Made by a program: the position numbers and the translations under genes. Below are positions 16,251-25,274 of a stretch of DNA of 64,000 bases, piece by piece. Location of the stretch: the NCBI RefSeq assembly GCF_030053895.1, contig NZ_CP125781.1, positions 496,001-560,000 of the forward strand, in the 5' to 3' direction. Numbering within the stretch: position 1 is the first letter of the stretch; every line of letters starts with the position of its first letter. A model generated the notes under the pieces. That model was given only the letters and a program-made list of their open reading frames with translations. It was not told the DNA's origin and searched no databases. Source of the DNA: Trabulsiella odontotermitis. GTDB lineage: Bacteria; Pseudomonadota; Gammaproteobacteria; Enterobacterales; Enterobacteriaceae.

Positions 16251-18132
16251 ATTCGAAACCACTTTTGCAGATCTGGGTCTTAAGGCTCCTATCCTCGAAG
16301 CACTCAACGATCTGGGTTACGAAAAACCATCCCCGATCCAGGCGGAATGTATTCCGCACCTGTTGGGCGGCCGCGATGTTCTGGGTATGGCCCAGACTGG
16401 TAGCGGCAAAACCGCAGCGTTCTCTTTGCCGCTGCTTAATAATCTTGATCCGGAACTGAAAGCACCGCAAATCCTGGTGCTGGCGCCGACCCGCGAACTG
16501 GCGGTTCAGGTCGCTGAAGCAATGACGGATTTCTCTAAACATATGCGCGGCGTAAACGTGGTTGCCCTGTACGGCGGCCAGCGTTATGACGTGCAGTTAC
16601 GCGCCCTGCGTCAGGGGCCGCAGATTGTCGTCGGTACGCCGGGTCGTCTGCTGGATCACCTGAAACGCGGTACCCTGGATCTCTCTAAACTGAGCGGTCT
16701 GGTACTGGATGAAGCTGACGAAATGCTGCGCATGGGCTTCATCGAAGACGTAGAAACTATTATGGCGGAGATCCCGGAAGGTCATCAGACCGCGCTGTTC
16801 TCCGCAACGATGCCGGAAGCTATCCGTCGCATTACCCGCCGCTTCATGAAAGAGCCGCAGGAAGTGCGCATTCAGTCCAGCGTCACCACCCGTCCTGACA
16901 TCAGCCAGAGCTACTGGACTGTCTGGGGCATGCGTAAAAACGAAGCGCTGGTGCGTTTCCTGGAAGCGGAAGACTTTGATGCGGCGATTATCTTCGTTCG
17001 TACCAAAAACGCGACCCTGGAAGTAGCAGAAGCCCTTGAGCGTAGCGGCTACAACAGCGCAGCGCTGAATGGCGACATGAACCAGTCTCTGCGTGAGCAG
17101 ACCCTGGATCGCCTGAAAGATGGTCGTCTGGATATTCTGATCGCGACAGACGTTGCGGCCCGTGGCCTGGACGTTGAGCGTATCAGCCTGGTGGTTAACT
17201 ACGATATCCCGATGGATACCGAGTCTTACGTTCACCGTATCGGCCGTACCGGTCGTGCGGGTCGTGCTGGCCGCGCGTTGCTGTTCGTTGAGAACCGCGA
17301 GCGTCGTCTGCTGCGCAACATCGAACGTCTGATGAAGCTGACCATTCCGGAAGTGGAACTGCCGAACGCAGAACTGCTGGGCAAACGCCGTCTGGAAAAA
17401 TTCGCGGCGAAAGTTCAGCAGCAGCTGGAAAGCAGCGATCTGGATCAGTATCGTAACCTGCTCGGCAAACTGCAGCCGGAAGGTCAGGAACTGGATATGG
17501 AAACGCTGGCCGCTGCATTGCTGAAAATGGCGCAGGGCGAACGTCCGCTGATCCTGCCGCCAGATGCGCCGATGCGTCCGAAGCGTGAGTTCCGTGACCG
17601 TGACGATCGCTTTGAGCGTCGTGGCGACCGTAACGATCGTAATGATCGTGGTCCGCGTGAAGATCGTCCGCGTCGCGAGCGTCGTGATGTGGGTGATATG
17701 GAGCTGTACCGCATTGAAGTGGGCCGTGATGATGGTGTTGAAGTTCGTCATATCGTGGGTGCTATCGCCAACGAAGGCGACATCAGCAGCCGTTACATTG
17801 GCAACATTAAGCTGTTTGCGTCTCACTCCACCATCGAGCTGCCGAAAGGGATGCCGGGCGAAGTGCTGCAGCACTTTACGCGTACCCGCATTCTGAACAA
17901 GCCGATGAACATGCAGCTGCTGGGCGACGCGCAACCGCGTACCGATCGCGGCGGTGAACGTCGTGGCGGTGGTCGTGGTTTCGGTGGCGAGCGTCGTGAA
18001 GGCGGTCGTACTGAAGGTCGTCGCTTCTCTGGCGAACGTCGCGAAGGCGGCCGTAGCTTTGGTGGCGAGCGCCGCGAAGGTCGCGCACCGCGTCGTGATG
18101 ATAACGGCAGCAGCCGCCGTCGTGACGCGTAA
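16243..18132 (+). CDS. deaD: DEAD-box RNA helicase DeaD (CsdA)
   Basis: Cold-shock RNA helicase used in 50S assembly and mRNA decay. The ATG at 16243 (MAEFETTFADLGL) gives 629 residues, the E. coli length; an upstream in-frame ATG lies in another frame of yrbN and is unlikely. Motifs: AQTGSGKT, PTRELA, DEADEM, SAT, and HRIGRTGRAGR. Then the DbpA-like RNA-binding domain (YRIEVGRDDGVEVRHIVGAI) and an RGG-type tail with repeated GGERREGGR units. The number of tail repeats is a natural place for variation. Confidence 0.97.
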   Translation: MAEFETTFADLGLKAPILEALNDLGYEKPSPIQAECIPHLLGGRDVLGMAQTGSGKTAAFSLPLLNNLDPELKAPQILVLAPTRELAVQVAEAMTDFSKHMRGVNVVALYGGQRYDVQLRALRQGPQIVVGTPGRLLDHLKRGTLDLSKLSGLVLDEADEMLRMGFIEDVETIMAEIPEGHQTALFSATMPEAIRRITRRFMKEPQEVRIQSSVTTRPDISQSYWTVWGMRKNEALVRFLEAEDFDAAIIFVRTKNATLEVAEALERSGYNSAALNGDMNQSLREQTLDRLKDGRLDILIATDVAARGLDVERISLVVNYDIPMDTESYVHRIGRTGRAGRAGRALLFVENRERRLLRNIERLMKLTIPEVELPNAELLGKRRLEKFAAKVQQQLESSDLDQYRNLLGKLQPEGQELDMETLAAALLKMAQGERPLILPPDAPMRPKREFRDRDDRFERRGDRNDRNDRGPREDRPRRERRDVGDMELYRIEVGRDDGVEVRHIVGAIANEGDISSRYIGNIKLFASHSTIELPKGMPGEVLQHFTRTRILNKPMNMQLLGDAQPRTDRGGERRGGGRGFGGERREGGRTEGRRFSGERREGGRSFGGERREGRAPRRDDNGSSRRRDA

Positions 18133-18177
18133 TCACCGCGTAAAAAACTACGTTCACTGACGTAAAGTAATATATAC

Positions 18178-18208
18178 AGCCCCGATCCAGGTGATTGGGG
18201 CTTTTTTT
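18178..18208 (+). terminator. deaD terminator
   Basis: AGCCCCGAT and ATTGGGGCT arms followed by seven T, about 45 bases after the deaD stop. Confidence 0.85.
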
Positions 18209-18217
18209 ATTCCATTT

Positions 18218-18235
18218 GTACTCGTGTACTGGTAC
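18218..18235 (+). promoter_or_regulatory. Trp repressor operator in the mtr promoter
   Basis: GTACTCGTGTACTGGTAC is close to the TrpR palindrome (GTACTAGTT/AACTAGTAC), 46 bases before mtr. E. coli mtr is repressed by TrpR at the same place and also controlled by TyrR; I did not locate a clear TyrR box. Confidence 0.75.
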
Positions 18236-18280
18236 AGTGCGTCACGTTATCAGATCACCGTTTTTCTGGAGAAGGCTCGC

Positions 18281-19525
18281 ATGGCGACACTCACTACCAC
18301 AGCAACCCGACCGTCACTGTTTGGCGGCGTGGTCATCATCGGCGGAACGATTATCGGGGCGGGCATGTTCTCCCTGCCTGTCGTAATGTCCGGTGCGTGG
18401 TTTTTCTGGTCGCTGGCGGCGCTGCTCTTTACCTGGTTCTGTATGCTGCATTCCGGGCTGATGATCCTCGAGGCCAACCTCAACTACCGCATCGGCTCCA
18501 GCTTCGACACCATCACCAAAGATCTGCTCGGCAAGGGCTGGAACGTGGTGAACGGGATCTCGATCGCGTTCGTGCTCTACATTCTGACCTACGCCTATAT
18601 CTCGGCGAGCGGCTCGATTCTGCATCACACCTTTAGCGAGCTGTCGCTGAACGTGCCTGCCCGTGCCGCCGGGTTTGGTTTTGCCCTGCTGGTGGCGCTG
18701 GTCGTCTGGATCAGCACCAAAGCCGTCAGCCGCATGACCGCGATTGTGCTCGGTGCCAAAGTTATTACCTTTTTCCTCACCTTTGGCAGTCTACTGGGGC
18801 ATGTACAACCTGCAACACTGCTGAATGTTGCGGAGCCGAATACGTCATACCTGCCGTATCTACTGATGACGCTACCGTTCTGTCTGGCGTCGTTTGGCTA
18901 TCACGGCAACGTACCGAGCCTGATGAAATATTACGGCAAAGATCCCCGTACCATCACCCGCTGCCTGATTTACGGTACGCTGCTGGCGCTGGGGCTGTAT
19001 GTGATCTGGTTGCTGGGCACGATGGGCAACATTCCTCGCCCGGAGTTTATCGGCATTGCGCAGAAGGGCGGCAACATTGATGTGCTGGTGCAGGCGCTGA
19101 GCGGCGTGCTGAACAGCCGTAGCCTTGATGTGCTGTTGGTGGTGTTCTCCAACTTTGCGGTGGCAAGCTCATTCCTTGGCGTGACGCTGGGCCTGTTTGA
19201 TTACCTGGCGGATCTGTTTGGCTTTGATGATTCAGCGATGGGGCGTTTCAAAACCGCGCTGCTGACTTTCCTGCCACCGGTAGCTGGCGGTCTGCTGTGG
19301 CCGAACGGTTTCCTGTACGCCATTGGCTATGCAGGGCTGGCGGCGACGATCTGGGCAGCGATTGTTCCGGCGCTGCTGGCGAACGCATCCCGTAAGCGCT
19401 TTGGCAGCCCGCAGTTCCGCGTCTGGGGCGGCAAGCCGATGATTGCGCTGATCCTGTTGTTCGGCGTCGGTAACGCCGTGGTGCATCTGTTGTCGAGCTT
19501 TAATCTGCTGCCGGTTTATCAGTAA
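18281..19525 (+). CDS. mtr: Tryptophan-specific permease Mtr
   Basis: High-affinity Trp:H+ symporter of the inner membrane (hydroxy/aromatic amino acid permease family). The ATG at 18281 follows CTGGAGAAGG and gives 414 residues (MATLTTTATRPSLFGG...), as in E. coli; the frame is open further upstream through the operator. About eleven hydrophobic segments, with GGTIIGAGMFSLPVVMSG near the N-terminus and the FGYHGNVPSLMKYYG loop. Downstream the E. coli order breaks: yjgR follows instead of yhbW. Confidence 0.96.
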   Translation: MATLTTTATRPSLFGGVVIIGGTIIGAGMFSLPVVMSGAWFFWSLAALLFTWFCMLHSGLMILEANLNYRIGSSFDTITKDLLGKGWNVVNGISIAFVLYILTYAYISASGSILHHTFSELSLNVPARAAGFGFALLVALVVWISTKAVSRMTAIVLGAKVITFFLTFGSLLGHVQPATLLNVAEPNTSYLPYLLMTLPFCLASFGYHGNVPSLMKYYGKDPRTITRCLIYGTLLALGLYVIWLLGTMGNIPRPEFIGIAQKGGNIDVLVQALSGVLNSRSLDVLLVVFSNFAVASSFLGVTLGLFDYLADLFGFDDSAMGRFKTALLTFLPPVAGGLLWPNGFLYAIGYAGLAATIWAAIVPALLANASRKRFGSPQFRVWGGKPMIALILLFGVGNAVVHLLSSFNLLPVYQ

Positions 19526-19532
19526 CCGAAAT

Positions 19533-19555
19533 CGCGCTCCCCACCGGGGAGCGCG
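19533..19555. terminator. Strong hairpin between convergent mtr and yjgR
   Basis: Perfect 10-bp stem CGCGCTCCCC/GGGGAGCGCG with a three-base loop, 7 bases after the mtr stop and 9 before the yjgR stop. No T-run follows on either strand, so it may protect mRNA ends or act as a weak bidirectional terminator. Confidence 0.55.
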
Positions 19556-19564
19556 GTGTTAGCA

Positions 19565-21067
19565 CTACCGGCGTCTTCCGCCTAACAAACTTCCCAGCAC
19601 GCCACGCACAATCTGGTTCGTCACCTGACGCGCCGCGCTTTTCGCCATGGTCTGCACCACGCCGTCTCGCTTGCCACCACGTGGCCCGGTAGTCCCGAAG
19701 AGAATATCCTTCAGACCGCCGAGAATGCCGTCATCAACTTCCACGTTATTGCCTTTAGCCGGTGGCGCGCTCTGTGCTTCTGTCGCCACCTGAACGCCTT
19801 TTTGCAGCATCTCAAAGGCGGATTCACGATCGACGTCATCTTCGTATTTGCCGTACATTGGCGAGTTGTTGATAAGCCCGTTGCGCTCATCATCCGTCAC
19901 TGGCCCCATTCGCGAGCAGGGGGCGATTACCATCGCGCGCTCCACCACTGACGGGCTGCCTTTTTCGTCGAGGAAGGAGATCAGCGCTTCGCCGGTGCCC
20001 AGCTCCTGAATGGCTTTCTCGGTATCAAACGCCGGGTTGGCGCGCATGGTTTCCGCTGCGGCTTTCACCGCTTTCTGATCTTTCGGCGTAAAGGCGCGCA
20101 GCGCATGCTGAACGCGGTTACCCAGTTGCCCGAGCACCTTGTCCGGCACGTCGGACGGGTTTTGCGACACAAAATACACGCCGACCCCTTTTGAACGGAT
20201 CAGGCGGATCACCTGTTCGACTTTATCCAGCAGAACGTCAGGCGCGTCGCTGAATAGCAGATGCGCTTCATCGAAGAAGAACACCAGTTTCGGTTTTTCG
20301 AGATCACCCGCTTCCGGCAGTTGTTCATACAGTTCGGAGAGCATCCACAGCAGGCTGGCGGCGTAGAGTTTCGGCATCTGGTAGAGCTTTTCCGCGCTGA
20401 GGATGTTGATGATCCCCTTGCCGTTGCTGTCAGTACGCATCCAGTCTTTGATGTCGAGCATCGGCTCGCCGAAGAAGTGTTCCGCACCTTGTTGCTCCAG
20501 CGTCAGTAGCCCACGCTGAATAGCGCCCACCGACGCGCTGCTGATGTTGCCGTACTGGTTCTGGAAGCCTTTGGCGTTATCGCCGATGTACTGCGTAATG
20601 GCGCGCAGATCTTTGAAATCGAGCAGCAGCAGGCCCTGGTCATCAGCAATCTGGAAAATAATGTTCAGCACGCCGGATTGCACTTCATTAAGGTTCAGCA
20701 ACCGGGCGAGCAGCAACGGTCCCAGGTCAGAAACGGTGGCGCGCACCGGGTGGCCTTTTTCGCTGAAGATATCCCATAGCACCACCGGATTATCATGAGG
20801 ATCCCAGTTGGTCGCGCCAATCTTTTTGAGTCGCTCCTGTAACTTTTCTGACGATTGCCCCGCTTTAGCGACGCCGGTCAGGTCGCCTTTCACGTCGGCC
20901 ATAAAGACCGGAACGCCAATCTCCGAAAAGGATTCCGCCAGCTTCTGCAGGGTGACGGTTTTGCCGGTCCCCGTCGCACCGGTAATCAGTCCATGCCGGT
21001 TCGCCATGCCTGGCAACAAAAACAGCTCTTTATCGATGGTACGCGCTATTAACAAGGGTGCGCTCAT
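19565..21067 (-). CDS. yjgR: YjgR-family P-loop ATPase (DUF853, HerA/FtsK-like)
   Basis: Predicted cytoplasmic ATPase of the HerA/FtsK superfamily with no established role. The 500-residue product matches E. coli YjgR in length and nearly throughout. Walker A is GATGTGKT (residues 30-37), Walker B is in LVFFFDEAHLLF, and a sensor region reads YFVSQNPSDVPD. A glycine/arginine-rich tail ends LLGGRRR. In E. coli the gene lies near idn and leuX, which is where this window's next block also comes from. Convergent to mtr. Confidence 0.92.
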   Translation of the reverse strand: MSAPLLIARTIDKELFLLPGMANRHGLITGATGTGKTVTLQKLAESFSEIGVPVFMADVKGDLTGVAKAGQSSEKLQERLKKIGATNWDPHDNPVVLWDIFSEKGHPVRATVSDLGPLLLARLLNLNEVQSGVLNIIFQIADDQGLLLLDFKDLRAITQYIGDNAKGFQNQYGNISSASVGAIQRGLLTLEQQGAEHFFGEPMLDIKDWMRTDSNGKGIINILSAEKLYQMPKLYAASLLWMLSELYEQLPEAGDLEKPKLVFFFDEAHLLFSDAPDVLLDKVEQVIRLIRSKGVGVYFVSQNPSDVPDKVLGQLGNRVQHALRAFTPKDQKAVKAAAETMRANPAFDTEKAIQELGTGEALISFLDEKGSPSVVERAMVIAPCSRMGPVTDDERNGLINNSPMYGKYEDDVDRESAFEMLQKGVQVATEAQSAPPAKGNNVEVDDGILGGLKDILFGTTGPRGGKRDGVVQTMAKSAARQVTNQIVRGVLGSLLGGRRR

Positions 21068-21202
21068 GATTCTTCCTCCATTGGTCCTGCGAGCAGTATA
21101 GGCAACCTGACGCCAAAGCGACTCAGTAAATTCTGCACTTTGCGGCGTATTATCCAGTGCGAACTATGCTTTGCATACGGTTTACTTTTTTTTTGGGAAA
21201 TT

Positions 21203-22840
21203 ATGTCCAGATTCTTTTTTAATGACCGCAAACAGCTGGTTAATGATGCCATTGAAGGTTTAGTGTTGTCTGCGCCGCATGGCAATCTTGTGAAGCTGGA
21301 TATTGATCCGGCGATTCGTATCGTCGCGCGCGGCGACTGGGATAAATCCCGCGTGGCGGTGATTTCTGGCGGCGGTTCGGGGCACGAGCCTGCACACGCC
21401 GGGTTCGTCGGCAAAGGGATGCTGACCGCTGCGGTGTGTGGCGATCTGTTTGCTTCGCCGAGTGTCGACGCGGTGCTGAATGCCATCGTGGCGGTGACCG
21501 GCGATCGCGGCTGCCTGTTGATTGTGAAAAACTATACCGGCGATCGCCTTAACTTTGGTCTCGCGGCAGAGAAAGCGAAACGCTACGGCCTGAAGGTGGA
21601 AATGGTGATCGTCGCCGACGACATCGCGCTGCCGGACAACAAACAGCCGCGCGGCATTGCCGGTACAGCGCTGGTGCATAAAATCGCCGGTTACGCCGCC
21701 GAACAGGGCAAATCGCTGTGCGAAGTACGCGACATCGCCCAACAGGCCTGTAACAGTGTGTTCAGCCTCGGTGTGGCGATGGAAATCTGCAATCTGCCGG
21801 GCAGCGAGGATGACGAAAGCCGCATCAGGCACGGACAGGTTGAGCTGGGACTGGGGATCCACGGCGAGCCGGGTGCGTCCACCGTCGACAGCCACAACAG
21901 CAAAACGATCATTGATACGCTGGTGGAACCGCTGAAAGAAAAAGTGGGCGAGGCGCGCGTCGCGGTACTGATTAACAACCTCGGCGGCGTGTCGGCGCTG
22001 GAGATGGCGCTGCTGACGAAAGAGCTGGCGCACTCGGCGCTGAAAGATCAACTGGCGTACCTGATTGGCCCGGCGCCGCTGGTCAGTTCCCTCGACATGA
22101 AAGGCTTTTCGCTGTCGCTGCTGACGTTGAATCCCGTCTTTGAAGCGGCGCTAAAAGAAGAGGTTGAAACCGTCGGCTGGCAGAAACCCGTTGCCTTCGC
22201 GCCGTTGAAGACGCTGAAGCACGGTAAAATTCACGACAGCGTGGAAGCGACGCCGTCTGACAACCCGCGCGTGAAAGCGCTGGTAGCGACGGCAACACAG
22301 ACGCTGATCAGCCTCGAAAACCGGCTGAACGCGCTCGATGCGAAAGTCGGTGACGGCGATACCGGTTCCACCTTTGCTGAAGGCGCGCGTGAAATCGCGC
22401 AGTTACTGGCGCAGAACAAACTGCCGCTGAATAACACTGCGCAACTGCTCCAGTTGACCGGCGAACGGCTGGCTACGGTGATGGGCGGCTCCAGTGGCGT
22501 GTTGATGTCTATCTTCTTCACGGCGGCGGGGCAGTCGGTGCAGGATGGCAAAGCATTGCCGGATGCGCTGCTGAACGGCCTGAAGCAGATGAAACATTAC
22601 GGCGGCGCAGATCTCGGCGATCGCACGTTGATCGACGCACTCCAGCCCGCGCTGGAAGCGTTGCGCGACAGTGATCTCAGCGCGGCCATCACCGCGGCGA
22701 AACAGGGCGCAGCACGCACGGCGACGATGCAAAAAGCAGGTGCCGGACGTTCGTCCTACGTGAATAAACAGAATCTCGACGGCGTGACCGACCCGGGGGC
22801 AGTGGCGATTGCGGAGGTGTTTGCGGCGATCGGGCAATAA
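21203..22840 (+). CDS. ATP-dependent dihydroxyacetone kinase (single chain, DhaK-DhaL)
   Basis: Phosphorylates dihydroxyacetone to DHAP with ATP. The 545-residue product fuses a K domain (SGGGSGHEPAHAGF; His of LGIHGEPGAS forms the hemiaminal with substrate) to an L domain that binds ATP-Mg (LDAKVGDGDTGSTF, GGSSGVLMSIFF). This is the Citrobacter freundii type, not the PTS-dependent three-subunit type. Start ATG 21203 follows TTTGGGAAATT; upstream codons are excluded. It is divergent from yjgR and convergent with a glycerophosphodiester-type operon, so it may feed glycerol-derived carbon to glycolysis. Confidence 0.92.
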   Translation: MSRFFFNDRKQLVNDAIEGLVLSAPHGNLVKLDIDPAIRIVARGDWDKSRVAVISGGGSGHEPAHAGFVGKGMLTAAVCGDLFASPSVDAVLNAIVAVTGDRGCLLIVKNYTGDRLNFGLAAEKAKRYGLKVEMVIVADDIALPDNKQPRGIAGTALVHKIAGYAAEQGKSLCEVRDIAQQACNSVFSLGVAMEICNLPGSEDDESRIRHGQVELGLGIHGEPGASTVDSHNSKTIIDTLVEPLKEKVGEARVAVLINNLGGVSALEMALLTKELAHSALKDQLAYLIGPAPLVSSLDMKGFSLSLLTLNPVFEAALKEEVETVGWQKPVAFAPLKTLKHGKIHDSVEATPSDNPRVKALVATATQTLISLENRLNALDAKVGDGDTGSTFAEGAREIAQLLAQNKLPLNNTAQLLQLTGERLATVMGGSSGVLMSIFFTAAGQSVQDGKALPDALLNGLKQMKHYGGADLGDRTLIDALQPALEALRDSDLSAAITAAKQGAARTATMQKAGAGRSSYVNKQNLDGVTDPGAVAIAEVFAAIGQ

Positions 22841-22845
22841 CGTTC

Positions 22846-22874
22846 TGGCGCCTTCACTCAGCATGAAGGCGCCA
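22846..22874. terminator. Bidirectional hairpin between dihydroxyacetone kinase and the ABC operon
   Basis: Perfect 11-bp stem TGGCGCCTTCA/TGAAGGCGCCA with a seven-base loop, placed between the converging stop codons. T-runs are poor, so efficiency is uncertain. Confidence 0.65.
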
Positions 22875-22880
22875 GTGATA

Positions 22881-24200
22881 TTACTTCACTTCCGCCAGCG
22901 TGGTTTTCTCAACGTATGGCTTCATCAGCGTGTCGGCTTCCTGCTGAGCGGCCTTGGCGGCCGCTTCCGGCGTGACTTTCTGGTCGTTAACCACAGCGGC
23001 CAGCTGGTTTTCCATCGCCTTACGGACTGCCACGGTTTCATAAGTGGAGTACCACGGATGCGCGTATTTCAGCTGTTCCAGCGCGATTGCCGCGCGCGGA
23101 TCTTTTTGCAGATACGCTTTCATCTCCGGCGTATCGTACGAGGCTTTGCGCGGTGAGAAGTAGCCGGTAAAGCGGCTCCACTCGCCGTTAACCTGCGGGC
23201 TGATAAGCCAGGTCAGGAACTGATACGCGGCTTTTTTCTGTGCGTCGGAAATGCCTTTGAAGCTCACCAGGCTGGCGCCGCCAATCGGTACCGCACGCTG
23301 TTCTTTGGCCGGCATCATTGCCACACCCAGCTCGAAGTCTTTCGCGTTTTCGCGCATAAAGCCCAGCGCGCCGGTGCTCAGCATCGCCATGCCGACTTTA
23401 CCGGAGAAAAACGCGGCGCTGATCTGCTTAGAGTTCAGCACGCCGGACGGCATCACTTTGTCTTTGTAGATCAAATCCTGCCAGAAGCGCAGCGCGCCGA
23501 TGGTGGACGGCGCGTCGTAATAGACTTCGCCAGGGTAGTCTTCGTTAAAGTATTTACCGCCGTTGGCGCGAACCAGTGAAGAGAAGATCCAGCCGCCGTA
23601 GTCGTCATTCGTTGACGGCAGCATGATCCCCCACTGGCCTTTGCTCTCATCAGTCAGCTTTTTCGCTGCCGCCAGCAGTTCCGTCCAGGTTTGCGGCTCT
23701 TTAAGACCAGCCTGGTCGAACAGGGTTTTGTTGTAATAGAGGATCGGCGTTGAGTTATGGAACGGAATGGCATAGGTCACGCCCATCACCTGCGCGTTTT
23801 TATGCATCGCCGGAAAGAACTCGTTCAGCAGGAAAGGGCCCGCTTTTTGATTGCCGAATTTGAACAGCTCGTCCATCGGCAGAATTTCGTCTTTCAGCGC
23901 CAGGTCGGTGGTGAAGTTAGCGGACATGATCACCAGTGCGGGCGGCTGCCCGGCTTTTTGTGCGGATTCCGCTTTGATTTTGGTGGTGTCGTAGTTGCCG
24001 GTGAAAATGCCACGGACTTCTACATCCTGCTGTGAGTCGTTAAAGACTTTAATGACGCGGGTCATTTCCTTTGTCAGCTGACCGTCGACCGGCGCCGGGA
24101 ACATAAAATCGATTTGTTCTTTTGCCAGCGCCGTACCGCTAAAAGCGAGTACAACGCTGACGGTGAGCGCCTGCAACTTCTGTTTCAGGGGCTTAAGCAT
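22881..24200 (-). CDS. ABC transporter periplasmic substrate-binding protein (family 1; UgpB-like)
   Basis: Periplasmic receptor, last gene of a five-gene operon with two permeases, gpdQ and an ATPase. From ATG 24200 (after CAGGAGATT) it has 439 residues with a signal peptide (MLKPLKQKLQALTVSVVLAF...GTALAKEQ). The mature part has the family-1 pattern: FMFPAPVDGQ, IKVFNDSQQDVEV, YAIPFHNSTPILYYNK. gpdQ in the same operon makes glycerophosphodiesters or glycerol phosphate the likely ligand (inference). The start overlaps the ATPase stop by eight bases. The frame extends about 36 codons upstream within the ATPase gene; that part is not used. Confidence 0.88.
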   Translation of the reverse strand: MLKPLKQKLQALTVSVVLAFSGTALAKEQIDFMFPAPVDGQLTKEMTRVIKVFNDSQQDVEVRGIFTGNYDTTKIKAESAQKAGQPPALVIMSANFTTDLALKDEILPMDELFKFGNQKAGPFLLNEFFPAMHKNAQVMGVTYAIPFHNSTPILYYNKTLFDQAGLKEPQTWTELLAAAKKLTDESKGQWGIMLPSTNDDYGGWIFSSLVRANGGKYFNEDYPGEVYYDAPSTIGALRFWQDLIYKDKVMPSGVLNSKQISAAFFSGKVGMAMLSTGALGFMRENAKDFELGVAMMPAKEQRAVPIGGASLVSFKGISDAQKKAAYQFLTWLISPQVNGEWSRFTGYFSPRKASYDTPEMKAYLQKDPRAAIALEQLKYAHPWYSTYETVAVRKAMENQLAAVVNDQKVTPEAAAKAAQQEADTLMKPYVEKTTLAEVK

Positions 24201-25269
24201 GATGGTCAATCTCCTGGAGTAAGTTGTGCTGTTTCTCAGCATGAAAAAGATGAATATCCGACGGCGAAAAGCCGAGGGTAAGGGTGTCTCCCTTGTCAGG
24301 CACTGCACCGCGGTGGCGGCGGCTGTAACGCAACGTACCGACAGGGGTGCTGACGTGGAGCAGGTAATCGGCTCCCATCAGTTCTCGTTGCATCACCGTT
24401 GCGGGCAGAACGAGCTGGTCGCCCGTAGGGTGATCGGTAATGTGTTCCGGGCGCACGCCCAGCCAGACACGCGTTTCCTCGCGGGAGAGCGGCGGCAGCG
24501 GGTGCGTCACTTCGCCGAGCTGTACCTGGCCTTCCGCGCAGGGCAGCAGCACCAGGTTCATTGCCGGGGAGCCGATAAACCCGGCAACGAAGAGATTCGC
24601 CGGACTGGCGTAGAGATGTTCCGGCTTGCCCACCTGCTGCACGTAACCGTTGTTCATCACTACGATGCGGTCAGCCATCGACATTGCTTCGGTTTGATCG
24701 TGGGTCACGTAGATGGTGCTGGTTTTGAGCTGCTGGTGCAGCGCCATAATGCTGTCGCGCACTTCGCTGCGCAGACGTGCGTCGAGGTTGGAGAGCGGTT
24801 CGTCCATCAGAAAAAGCCGCGGATTACGCACAATCGCCCGCGCCATCGCCACGCGCTGGCGTTGACCGCCGGAGAGCTTCGCCGGTTTGCGATCGAGCAG
24901 TTCCTCCAGCTGCAGCATCTGCGCGACCCGTTCAAGGCGCGGCTGCCAGCTGGCTTTCTCCTCTTTGCGGATCTTCATGCCGAAGGTGATGTTGTCGCGC
25001 ACCGACAGGTGCGGAAACAGGGCGTAGTTCTGGAAAATCATCGCGAAGTTGCGCTCGCGCGGCGACAGCGACGTGATGTTTTCGTCGTTGAGCCAGATTT
25101 CACCGTCACTCACCGCTTCCAGCCCGGCGAGCAGGCGCAGCAGCGTACTTTTACCGCAGCCGGACGGCCCGACCAGCACCACAAATTCCCCTTCGCCAAT
25201 GTCCAGTGACAGCGCATTCAACGCCGGTTTCCCGTCGAATTCCTTACTGATATTGTTCAGGCTCAACAT
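24193..25269 (-). CDS. ABC transporter ATPase (UgpC/MalK type)
   Basis: Cytoplasmic ATPase energising the uptake system encoded by the same operon. From ATG 25269 (MLSLNNISKEFDGKPAL) it has 358 residues. Walker A GPSGCGKST, signature LSGGQRQRVAMARA, Walker B LFLMDEPLSNLDA, H-loop YVTHDQTEA, then a C-terminal TOBE-type regulatory region with WLGVRPEHI. This is the CUT1 sugar/glycerol-3-phosphate type. An upstream in-frame start would add nine residues reaching into gpdQ. It lies 5 bases downstream of gpdQ and overlaps the binding-protein gene. Confidence 0.92.
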   Translation of the reverse strand: MLSLNNISKEFDGKPALNALSLDIGEGEFVVLVGPSGCGKSTLLRLLAGLEAVSDGEIWLNDENITSLSPRERNFAMIFQNYALFPHLSVRDNITFGMKIRKEEKASWQPRLERVAQMLQLEELLDRKPAKLSGGQRQRVAMARAIVRNPRLFLMDEPLSNLDARLRSEVRDSIMALHQQLKTSTIYVTHDQTEAMSMADRIVVMNNGYVQQVGKPEHLYASPANLFVAGFIGSPAMNLVLLPCAEGQVQLGEVTHPLPPLSREETRVWLGVRPEHITDHPTGDQLVLPATVMQRELMGADYLLHVSTPVGTLRYSRRHRGAVPDKGDTLTLGFSPSDIHLFHAEKQHNLLQEIDHHA

Positions 25270-25274
25270 GGTGA

